From the NCBI GenBank assembly GCA_016866895.1, contig VGKX01000076.1, forward strand, positions 1 to 5,553: a stretch of 5,553 bases of DNA, in the 5' to 3' direction. Source of the DNA: Candidatus Parvarchaeota archaeon. GTDB lineage: Archaea; Micrarchaeota; Micrarchaeia; Anstonellales; VGKX01. Position numbers and translations under genes: made by a program. Positions 1-5,066 of the stretch are shown piece after piece (within the stretch, counting starts at the first letter, position 1; every line of letters starts with the position of its first letter). The notes beneath the pieces were generated by a model, which was given only the letters and a program-made list of their open reading frames with translations, was not told the DNA's origin and searched no databases.

Positions 1-14
1 AAATATCTATTGTC

Positions 15-31
15 AAAATATTTATATATCT
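15..31 (+). promoter_or_regulatory. Archaeal TATA element upstream of the small membrane protein gene
   Basis: The sequence TTTATATAT at 21-29, in an A/T-rich stretch, matches the archaeal TATA box. Transcription would be expected to start about 25 bases downstream, near 50. That leaves a leader of roughly 65 to 185 bases, depending on which start codon of the following gene is used. A 6-base inverted repeat (AAATAT at 1-6, ATATTT at 18-23) lies against it. No gene ends in 1-60, so the left edge looks intergenic. Confidence 0.5.
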
Positions 32-91
32 GGTCTTCATGAAATAACCTACAAGGCAACCATAATCTGGCGCAGCGACGGCGCATTTAAC

Positions 92-115
92 AAAGCGGCG
101 TTATCCGGCTGCTTT
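92..115 (+). other. Leader hairpin before the small membrane protein gene
   Basis: AAAGCGGC (92-99) and GCTGCTTT (108-115) form an 8-bp stem with one G-U pair and an 8-base loop. It lies in the inferred leader, between the TATA element and the first possible start codons. It could be a regulatory leader structure. The TTTATT that follows makes a terminator of an upstream transcript another possibility. The function is unknown. Confidence 0.35.
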
Positions 116-179
116 ATTGGGCATCAAAACCCCAATGAAAGCCACCACCGATACAGGAATTTCAGGCAATCAAACTGGA

Positions 180-527
180 ATGGAAGTGAATGAGATTTCA
201 AAACTAGGGCAAATTGGCACCAAGGTTTTCTTTATGTCACGCAAAGTATTTCATCTTGCGGCAAACCCCTTCAAGCCGCACTTCCTGCTCTCAATGCTTT
301 TTGTGATGCTGCTTGTTGGCATGGCAGTTGTCAACGACGCTCAAATCAGAACCCTGATACTCATTCCAGCCCTCATAATCTACGTTGCAGTTTTTCTTCT
401 CATGCTTTTTGAAAGCCAGCACCTTGCAAAGACGATTGTCCAGGAGCTGCAGGCGCAGGCAGGTTCAGCAGGCACTCTTGTCGAGCAGGCAAAGTCGCTT
501 CCAAAGCCGGTGCGCGCAGGCGCTTGA
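180..527 (+). CDS. Small two-helix membrane protein, function unknown
   Basis: I do not recognise the family. From the ATG at 180 the product has 115 residues: a short polar N-terminus, a hydrophobic helix at about residues 34-51, a short polar turn (NDAQIR), a second helix at about 59-77, and a tail of about 38 residues rich in Ala, Gln and Glu that is probably helical. This predicts a hairpin-type membrane protein with both ends on the same side. Codon choice (CTT, GCA, GGC, AAG) resembles the neighbouring genes, which supports real coding. The start is uncertain: TTG at 117 and ATGs at 135, 180 and 234 are all in frame and none has a good Shine-Dalgarno site. Only a weak AAGG precedes 234. 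The gene stands alone and converges on metK. Confidence 0.6.
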   Translation: MEVNEISKLGQIGTKVFFMSRKVFHLAANPFKPHFLLSMLFVMLLVGMAVVNDAQIRTLILIPALIIYVAVFLLMLFESQHLAKTIVQELQAQAGSAGTLVEQAKSLPKPVRAGA

Positions 528-536
528 CTTTTTTTA
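525..536 (+). terminator. Oligo-T terminator after the small membrane protein gene
   Basis: Seven consecutive T residues (529-535) begin one base after the TGA stop. Archaeal RNA polymerase commonly terminates at such T tracts without a strong hairpin. Only a tiny GCGC/GCGC stem precedes it. The position between convergent genes fits a terminator. Confidence 0.5.
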
Positions 537-587
537 CATGCCCAATGTCAGCCAAGGCGCAAGTTTTATCCTGTCATTACTAGAAAT

Positions 588-1766
588 CTAAATTCCCGCC
601 TGCTTTCTCAGCTCATCTGCCTTGTCGGTTTTTTCCCAGGTAAAATCCGGGTCTTCCCGTCCAAAATGGCCGTAGGCTGCAGTCTTGCGGTAAATAGGCC
701 TTCTCAAGTCCAAGTCCTTTATTATGTGCCCTGGCTTTAGCCTGAAGTTTTTCCTAATAAGCTCAACAAGCCTGCCATTGTCAATCTTACCTGTCCCAAG
801 GGTGTCTATGAATATTGAAACCGGCTCAGCCACGCCAATAACATATGCCAGCTGCACTTCGCACTTGCCTGCCAAGCCAGAGGCAACAATGTTTTTTGCA
901 ATGTATCTTGCCATGTAGCAGGCTGACCTGTCAACTTTGGTTGGGTCCTTGCCGGAAAACGCCCCGCCCCCATGGCTTGCCATCCCCCCATAAGTATCGG
1001 CAATGATTTTCCTTCCGGTAACGCCAGTGTCCCCGGCAGGCCCTCCAAGCACGAACCTTCCAGTCCCATTCACAATCACCCTTGTATCCGGAGTATAATA
1101 TTTTCCAAGCACAGGCTTTACAACATGCTCAAGCAAATCGGCCTTTATCCTCGTTGTTTCCAGTTCCCTGCCGTCAAGCCTGTCATCATGCTGCGCTGCA
1201 ATGACAACTGTCGTTACCTTTTGCGGCTGGTGGCTTTCATCATATTCGACGGTCACCTGCGTTTTCCCGTCAGGCCTCAAATATGGAATTTTACCTGTTT
1301 TTCGTGCCTGAGATATCGCATATGCAAGTTTCTGGGAAAGCGAGATTGGAAGAGGCATAAGCTCAGGCGTTTCATTGCACGCATAGCCAAACATGATGCC
1401 CTGGTCCCCAGCACCTATCTCCTCAAGATTTTCCTCCTTTACCCCCTGTGCAATGTCCGGCGACTGCGCATGGATTGACACAAGCACGCCCGAGCCCTTT
1501 GTGTCAAAGTGATATTCGGGCTTGTTGTAGCCAATACTATCGATTGTTTTTCTCACAATGCCCTCGACGTCGCAGTAGCCCTTGGTTGTGACCTCTCCGG
1601 CAACCACAATCAGCCCTGTTGTCGCAAGCGCCTCAACTGCAACGTGGCTTTGCGTGTCCTGCGAAATCAGGTCGTCAAGTATTGCGTCTGAAATCTGGTC
1701 GCAAACCTTGTCAGGGTGCCCTTCAGTCACGGACTCAGAAGTAAACAGGTAAGTCTTTCCAGCCAT
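588..1766 (-). CDS. metK: S-adenosylmethionine synthetase, bacterial type
   Basis: This cytosolic enzyme makes S-adenosylmethionine from methionine and ATP, releasing phosphate and pyrophosphate. The 392-residue product is full length for bacterial MetK. Visible hallmarks are FTSESVTEGHPDK at 8-20, with the catalytic His17 and metal-binding Asp19; the first family signature GAGDQGIMFGY at 118-128; the glycine-rich GGGAFSGKD signature at 266-274; and the C-terminal AAYGHFGR segment. The ATG at 1766 is chosen because GGAGGAGATG lies just upstream; the ATG at 1773 is out of frame. The stop is TAG. Most archaea use a very divergent archaeal-type enzyme instead, so this bacterial-type gene is unusual among archaeal neighbours and suggests transfer or replacement (inference). 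Nothing in its codon use stands out. It is divergent from mevalonate kinase. Confidence 0.97.
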   Translation of the reverse strand: MAGKTYLFTSESVTEGHPDKVCDQISDAILDDLISQDTQSHVAVEALATTGLIVVAGEVTTKGYCDVEGIVRKTIDSIGYNKPEYHFDTKGSGVLVSIHAQSPDIAQGVKEENLEEIGAGDQGIMFGYACNETPELMPLPISLSQKLAYAISQARKTGKIPYLRPDGKTQVTVEYDESHQPQKVTTVVIAAQHDDRLDGRELETTRIKADLLEHVVKPVLGKYYTPDTRVIVNGTGRFVLGGPAGDTGVTGRKIIADTYGGMASHGGGAFSGKDPTKVDRSACYMARYIAKNIVASGLAGKCEVQLAYVIGVAEPVSIFIDTLGTGKIDNGRLVELIRKNFRLKPGHIIKDLDLRRPIYRKTAAYGHFGREDPDFTWEKTDKADELRKQAGI

Positions 1767-1784
1767 TTTTCATCTCCTCCTCAA
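1767..1784 (-). promoter_or_regulatory. Strong Shine-Dalgarno site of metK
   Basis: On the minus strand, GAGGAGGAGATG lies a few bases before the metK ATG. It closely matches the archaeal anti-Shine-Dalgarno sequence and fixes the start at 1766. This contrasts with the mevalonate kinase gene on the other side of the same promoter region, which has no such site. Confidence 0.7.
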
Positions 1785-1830
1785 AATCGCTCACTAGCTT
1801 TTCCGGCAATCATGCTTATACTTGTCCCAT

Positions 1831-1858
1831 CCTGCACGGCTTGCTATACTCCGCCAGG
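1831..1858. promoter_or_regulatory. Imperfect inverted repeat in the metK promoter or leader
   Basis: CCTG (1831-1834) and CGG (1837-1839) mirror CCG (1851-1853) and CAGG (1855-1858). The result is a 7-bp interrupted dyad with an 11-base loop. If metK transcription uses the TATA element at 1862-1876, the dyad straddles the expected start site near 1842 and would sit where an archaeal repressor could bind. It is not a recognisable SAM riboswitch. The function is unproven. Confidence 0.25.
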
Positions 1859-1861
1859 CGA

Positions 1862-1876
1862 CTTTTAATATATTCC
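1862..1876 (-). promoter_or_regulatory. Candidate TATA element for metK
   Basis: The minus strand reads ATATATTAAAAG, a good archaeal TATA box, predicting a transcription start near 1842 and a leader of about 75 bases. A weaker alternative, AGTATAAGC around 1813-1822, would give a start near 1791 and a leader of about 25 bases. The sequence alone does not decide between them. Confidence 0.4.
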
Positions 1877-1901
1877 TGCAAGTTTTATTCCTATCGGAAT
1901 A
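1871..1901. promoter_or_regulatory. TATTCC repeat cluster, candidate operator between metK and mvk
   Basis: TATTCCT occurs at 1871-1877 and again at 1886-1892, and the second copy forms a perfect palindrome TATTCC-TATC-GGAATA at 1886-1901. The cluster lies between the leftward metK TATA element, which the first copy touches, and the rightward mevalonate kinase TATA. A protein bound here could affect either or both promoters. The regulator is unknown. Confidence 0.35.
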
Positions 1902-1917
1902 TTATATGGTTTATATT
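1901..1917 (+). promoter_or_regulatory. TATA element(s) of the mevalonate kinase gene, predicting a leaderless mRNA
   Basis: Two overlapping candidates exist: ATTATATG at 1901-1908 and TTTATATT at 1910-1917. The second is centred about 27 bases before the ATG at 1941, so transcription would begin at or next to the start codon. The absence of any Shine-Dalgarno sequence before that ATG (AACTTTTCCC) agrees with leaderless translation. Confidence 0.55.
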
Positions 1918-1940
1918 GTTTTTTCAATCTAACTTTTCCC

Positions 1941-2960
1941 ATGGAAGGAAGCTTTTCAGTCTCCGCCCCAAGCAAGCTAATCCTTTGCGGCGAGCATTTT
2001 GTTGTCTATGGCGCCCCCGCAATTGCCATGCCACTTGAGCTGCGCCACACCGTAAAGGCAAGCCAAATCGCAGGCGGGGTTGAAGTATCTGGCATTCTAG
2101 GATGCTTTGATTTTTCTTCCCCCCGGGAAAAAATACCGCAACAGGCTGCCCTCTACTTTGCCTCATATGAAAAAGCGTGCGAAAAAATCGGCAGGAAGCT
2201 TAACGGAGTCCGCTTTGACATCTCAAAAAACATCTATGGCAAGGGGCTTGGAAGCTCTTCTGCAGTTGCAGCAGCCCTTGCTGCAGCGTGCTTTGAGGCT
2301 GCAGGGTTCCCATATGCGCCCCAGGATGTTTTTGAGTGCGCCCAGGCAGCCGACCTTGCAACAACCTCCGGGAAAGCATCAGGCATTGACGCGCGCACAG
2401 TCTCAATTGGAATTGCACAGGAGTTCCAAAGATTCTTCAACCCAGACAAATTTGCCTTCAGCCAAATCAGCATCAGGCTGCCCAAAGACTCTTTCCTTCT
2501 TGTAGTAGACACTTTTGCTGGCAAAAGAAGCACGACCAAGGAGCAGGTGGAAAAGTTTGCGGCCTGTGTTGGGGCGGCCGCGCCACCCTCGCAGCTGCCA
2601 CAGGCTCAAAGGGACAAAATCAATGCCGATTACACAAGTCTTTACCCAAGGCTCAAGGCGCAGCTCCTGTCTGCTTCCCCAGACGGCAGGCAGCTAGGCA
2701 AACTGTTCCTTGAAAACCACAAACTTCTTACAAGTCGCTCTGTTTCAACCCGCGAAATAGACCTGGCTGTAAAAACTGCCGTATCTTGCGGGGCATGGGG
2801 CGCAAAGCTTACCGCAGCCGGCGGGGACGGGGGCTCGGTCATAGTCATCGGGCCAAGAGATAATTTGCGCAAGGTTGAAAGCGGCATCGAGAGAATGGGT
2901 TTCAAGCCATTCGAGGCTCCTGCTGCAACGCAAGGCATAAAAGTTCAGAGGGAAAAGTGA
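1941..2960 (+). CDS. mvk: Mevalonate kinase (GHMP kinase family)
   Basis: The enzyme phosphorylates mevalonate with ATP to 5-phosphomevalonate in the cytosolic pathway to archaeal isoprenoid lipids. The 339-residue product has the three GHMP-kinase motifs. Motif 1 at about 9-28 is of the mevalonate kinase type (PSKLILCGEHFVVYG, with Lys12). The ATP-binding loop GLGSSSAV lies at 102-109. Motif 3 at 288-300 reads AKLTAAGGDGGSV. SGID at 147-150 probably supplies the catalytic Asp150, and RSTTKEQV at 196-203 is also typical of the family. The motif-3 loop is a variant: mevalonate kinases usually read GAGGGGC. The start is fixed by motif 1 following directly and by the TATA spacing. It leads a probable operon with the zinc-ribbon gene 4 bases downstream. 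Another GHMP kinase such as phosphomevalonate kinase is less likely given motif 1. Confidence 0.92.
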   Translation: MEGSFSVSAPSKLILCGEHFVVYGAPAIAMPLELRHTVKASQIAGGVEVSGILGCFDFSSPREKIPQQAALYFASYEKACEKIGRKLNGVRFDISKNIYGKGLGSSSAVAAALAAACFEAAGFPYAPQDVFECAQAADLATTSGKASGIDARTVSIGIAQEFQRFFNPDKFAFSQISIRLPKDSFLLVVDTFAGKRSTTKEQVEKFAACVGAAAPPSQLPQAQRDKINADYTSLYPRLKAQLLSASPDGRQLGKLFLENHKLLTSRSVSTREIDLAVKTAVSCGAWGAKLTAAGGDGGSVIVIGPRDNLRKVESGIERMGFKPFEAPAATQGIKVQREK

Positions 2961-2964
2961 ATCC

Positions 2965-3309
2965 ATGGGCATGCTAGATTTGTTGTTCAAAAGCGTATTT
3001 GGCTCAGGCTCAAAAACTGCCATTGGGCCTGGCATGGCACTTGAGTGCCAGCAGTGCAAGGCAAAAATCGACTCCGGGATGAAGCGCTGCCCGTCCTGCG
3101 GCGTGCATTTGTCTAGCATGTTCCAGCTCAAATGCCCCTCATGCGGCGAGACAAGCGGCTGGGAGGCGCAAAAGTGCAAAAAATGCAGGGCCGATTTCTT
3201 CTCCCAATCCCTCAAGGAGGGCAAGTCCTCCTACAAATGCCCGATGTGCGGCTATGCCGCGGACTATTACATGGTATCATGCCCGTCCTGCGGCGTAAAA
3301 TTCATTTGA
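2965..3309 (+). CDS. Three-zinc-ribbon protein, function unknown
   Basis: The 114-residue product contains twelve cysteines in six CxxC knuckles: 28/31, 42/45, 57/60, 71/74, 92/95 and 106/109. They pair into three zinc ribbons, each with exactly the spacing CX2C-X10-CX2C, so it should bind three zinc ions. The first 27 residues (MLDLLFKSVFG and a Gly/Ser stretch) form a short hydrophobic then flexible lead-in, too weak to call a membrane segment. Such ribbons usually bind nucleic acid, ribosomes or proteins, and I cannot assign a specific role. The ATG lies 4 bases after the mevalonate kinase stop, with GAGGG about 11 bases upstream, so co-transcription and possibly coupled translation are likely. 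An ATG two codons on (2971) is an alternative start. Confidence 0.85.
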   Translation: MGMLDLLFKSVFGSGSKTAIGPGMALECQQCKAKIDSGMKRCPSCGVHLSSMFQLKCPSCGETSGWEAQKCKKCRADFFSQSLKEGKSSYKCPMCGYAADYYMVSCPSCGVKFI

Positions 3310-3357
3310 AAAATGCAAAAAAATGCGCGCGCACTGCCTGAAATAAACCCGCGTAGC

Positions 3358-3362
3358 AGGTG
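3358..3362 (+). promoter_or_regulatory. Shine-Dalgarno site of the NFACT/Rqc2 gene
   Basis: AGGTG lies 7 bases before the ATG at 3370 and matches the archaeal anti-Shine-Dalgarno sequence. It favours that ATG over the in-frame ATG at 3379. The 60-base gap before it has no convincing TATA box, so the gene is probably read through from the upstream pair. Confidence 0.55.
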
Positions 3363-3369
3363 TTGATTT

Positions 3370-4458
3370 ATGCGCCAGATGGCAAGCCTTGAATACATGT
3401 TCCTTGTGCGCGAGCTTGAAGGCCTTGCAGGCGAAAGGCTTGAAAAATTCGTGCATTTTGGCGGCAAGTCCTTCAGGCTCAAAATCGGGGGCACTGACAT
3501 TGCCATTGACGCGCCAGCCAGGGCAAACATGACAAAATACATAGCAGACTCCCCAAAAACTCCGACAGATTTTTGCCTCCAGGTGCGAAGCAGGATAGAA
3601 GGGGCGCTTCTTAAGGGCGTGCGCCAGCACGAGGCTGACAGGGTCATCTACTTTGAGCTTGAAAAGGCGGGGGAAAAATTTACCCTTGTCTTTGAGATGT
3701 TTTCAGGCGGAAACTGCATCCTTGTTGGCGGGGAGGGAAAAATCCTCAACGTGCTTGTGCAGGAGGAGTGGAAGGACAGGGCGCTTAAACCAAAGCAGGA
3801 CTACAAGTTTCCCCAAACCGCAATACCAAAATCCGGGATGCTTGACGCGAAGTCAATCGTGTCTGGCAAATATATCTCATCGTGCCTGTCAAGGCTTCCA
3901 ATCGGAACCATGTACACAAATGAGGCATTGGCAAGGTGCGCAATAGACCAAAAAACACCTGCAAGCAGCCTTGCGGGAAGTGAAATTGCAAGGCTTGAGG
4001 GGGTTTTGCACCAAATCGCAGGCACCTGCGCCTCAACAGTCTATTTTGATTCTGGGGGAAAGGCAATAGAGTTTAGTACAACCGGCCTTGCCCTGAAAGC
4101 CAGCGCTACAAAGGCCTATGGCTCATTAAGCGAGGCTGCAGACGAGTATTACCTCCAAAACCCACTCGCATCAATATCCGAGGAGCAAAAAGCACAAACC
4201 GAGAGGCTTGAAAAGCTTATTGCAATGGAAAAATCGCAGCTTGAGGCAATTGGCAGGCTTGAGGCACAAGCCGCGCAGCTATCTGTTGCAGGGAGGAAAA
4301 TACTTGAAAACCTTGGGCTTGTGGAGCAGTGCATTGAGTTTGCAGCCAAAAACGACGAGGCAGGGGCGCAGGCAAAGAAGTTCTGCACTGCACTTTGCAA
4401 ATCTGGCAAGCTAAGTGTTGACAGGAAAAAAGGCAGGCTGGAAATTGAATTGGATTGA
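3370..4458 (+). CDS. NFACT/Rqc2-like ribosome quality-control protein, N-terminal half only
   Basis: Full-length NFACT proteins (Rqc2 in eukaryotes, RqcH in bacteria) bind stalled 50S/60S-peptidyl-tRNA complexes and recruit tRNA to extend the nascent chain. This 362-residue product has the NFACT-N domain at about 1-150, including the RQHEADR segment (85-91) with the Asp-Arg pair used in tRNA-linked tailing. A helix-hairpin-helix-like segment follows at about 155-200 (LPIGTMYTNEALARC), then a charged coiled-coil arm at about 268-310 and a closing strand region ending RLEIELD. It stops where typical archaeal homologues, about 650 residues long, continue into the second coiled coil and the RNA-binding NFACT-R domain. 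Neither follows here; the next gene is convergent. Glu8 seems to replace the usual N-terminal Asp. It may be a split or reduced version with NFACT-R encoded elsewhere. Confidence 0.85.
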   Translation: MRQMASLEYMFLVRELEGLAGERLEKFVHFGGKSFRLKIGGTDIAIDAPARANMTKYIADSPKTPTDFCLQVRSRIEGALLKGVRQHEADRVIYFELEKAGEKFTLVFEMFSGGNCILVGGEGKILNVLVQEEWKDRALKPKQDYKFPQTAIPKSGMLDAKSIVSGKYISSCLSRLPIGTMYTNEALARCAIDQKTPASSLAGSEIARLEGVLHQIAGTCASTVYFDSGGKAIEFSTTGLALKASATKAYGSLSEAADEYYLQNPLASISEEQKAQTERLEKLIAMEKSQLEAIGRLEAQAAQLSVAGRKILENLGLVEQCIEFAAKNDEAGAQAKKFCTALCKSGKLSVDRKKGRLEIELD

Positions 4459-4524
4459 AAGTGCCGTATGGCAAAGCTTGGCACAAGGCCAAAACCCAGC
4501 GCTGCACGGGTGCAAAACACGCGC
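4459..4524. other. Convergent intergenic spacer with small hairpins
   Basis: This 66-base spacer separates the 3' ends of the NFACT and ACT genes. It holds overlapping short stems: GTGCC/GGCAC (4461-4465 with 4480-4484), TTGGC/GCCAA (4478-4482 with 4488-4492) and TGCA-CGGG-TGCA (4503-4514). A TTTT run follows the last two on the minus strand only weakly, and there is no T tract on the plus strand. The hairpins could form a bidirectional terminator, but the evidence is modest. Confidence 0.3.
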
Positions 4525-4932
4525 CTAATTCAGGTAGGCGTCCTCGACAATGTAGCCTTTGAGCAGTTTTTCTGCCTTTTTGGGCTTGTCGACTTTCAGC
4601 GAGTAGAGGGCATGCGTCTTGCTTCTAGTTATGGTGTTGACAATCTCAATGTTTATCCCGTTGTCGGCAAGAATCTTGGCAAGCTTTGAAAGCTCACCTG
4701 GGGTGTCGGGTATTTTCACAAGAAGCACGTCCGCAGTAAGAATCTCGTAGTTGTTTGCTGCAAGAACCTCCCTGGCTTTCTTGTCATCAGTCACAAATAG
4801 CTGCACAACAGCTTTTGTGCCAACAATGCCGACATTGATTATCTCAATGTTGATTTTTGCCTTTCCAAGCAGGTAGGAAATATCTGCAAGTAACCCAACA
4901 CGGTCTTCAGCCACTACAATAAGTTGTTTCAT
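4525..4932 (-). CDS. Tandem ACT-domain protein, probable amino-acid-binding regulator
   Basis: The 135-residue product is two ACT domains and nothing else. The first covers about 1-67 (EDRVGLLADISYLL then INIEIINVG). The second covers about 69-133 (PDTPGELSKLAKIL then INIEIVNT). Each has the D-x-x-G-x-L turn where ACT domains bind amino acids at a dimer interface. There is no attached enzyme domain, so it is likely a small cytosolic sensor that acts by binding a partner or by autonomous regulation; the ligand cannot be told from sequence. The start at 4932 is chosen because the ACT fold begins there, GGGAG lies 4 bases upstream and a TATA element fits. A longer reading from 5064 would overlap the DUF424 gene with non-ACT sequence. 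Confidence 0.88.
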   Translation of the reverse strand: MKQLIVVAEDRVGLLADISYLLGKAKINIEIINVGIVGTKAVVQLFVTDDKKAREVLAANNYEILTADVLLVKIPDTPGELSKLAKILADNGINIEIVNTITRSKTHALYSLKVDKPKKAEKLLKGYIVEDAYLN

Positions 4933-4963
4933 GGCACTCCCAGTCCGATATTTGAAGGCTAGG

Positions 4964-4974
4964 CTTATAATATT
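4964..4974 (-). promoter_or_regulatory. Candidate TATA element of the ACT-domain gene
   Basis: The minus strand reads AATATTATAAG, centred near 4969. A start about 26 bases downstream (near 4943) would give a very short leader that just includes GGGAG (4937-4941) before the ATG at 4932. This supports a separate promoter rather than obligatory read-through from the DUF424 gene. Confidence 0.45.
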
Positions 4975-4993
4975 TTGTAACAGCTTTTGGGTG

Positions 4994-5066
4994 TTTTTTT
5001 GGCAGTCCCCAAATCTGCCAATCTTGTCAAAGCTTGTATATCTGCAGGTGAGGGACACTGCCAAAA
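4994..5066 (-). repeat. Competing inverted repeats at the 3' end of the DUF424 gene
   Basis: On the minus strand three related segments follow one another. A is TTTTGGCAGTGTCCC (5066-5052), in the last codons of DUF424. B is TTGGCAG (5021-5015), just after the stop. C is GGGACTGCCAAAA (5009-4997). C can pair with B (7 bp, 9-base loop) or with A (10 bp plus 3 bp across a 2-base bulge). The two structures exclude each other. On this strand an A tract, not a T tract, follows C, so a standard terminator is not supported. Confidence 0.5.

Noticed and set aside
92..115. Integron attC-like site (GTTATCC in the hairpin)
   Set aside because: GTTATCC does not fit the GTTRRRY core, and there is no second core pair, integrase or cassette structure.
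50..116. Small stable RNA (tRNA, C/D or H/ACA guide) before the membrane protein gene
   Set aside because: There is no B-box-like motif, no C/D box pair and no proper stem-ACA arrangement. The single hairpin is better treated as leader structure.
385..591. Open frame overlapping the two-helix membrane protein
   Set aside because: It is in another frame of a better candidate, with composition typical of a shadow.
972..1478. Plus-strand open frame of 168 codons inside metK
   Set aside because: It is antisense to the conserved MetK coding sequence and its product resembles nothing; it arises from codon bias.
1767..1860. SAM riboswitch in the metK leader
   Set aside because: Only one imperfect stem is visible, with no multi-helix core or pseudoknot of any SAM riboswitch class I know. 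Such riboswitches are also not expected in archaea.
2745..3224. Long antisense open frame of 159 codons across mvk and the zinc-ribbon gene
   Set aside because: It is a shadow of two well-supported genes. The translation is rich in Ser, Pro and His with no recognisable fold and no ribosome site.
4933..5064. N-terminal extension of the ACT protein from 5064
   Set aside because: The extra 44 residues are not ACT-like and overlap DUF424. A TATA box and GGGAG support the start at 4932.
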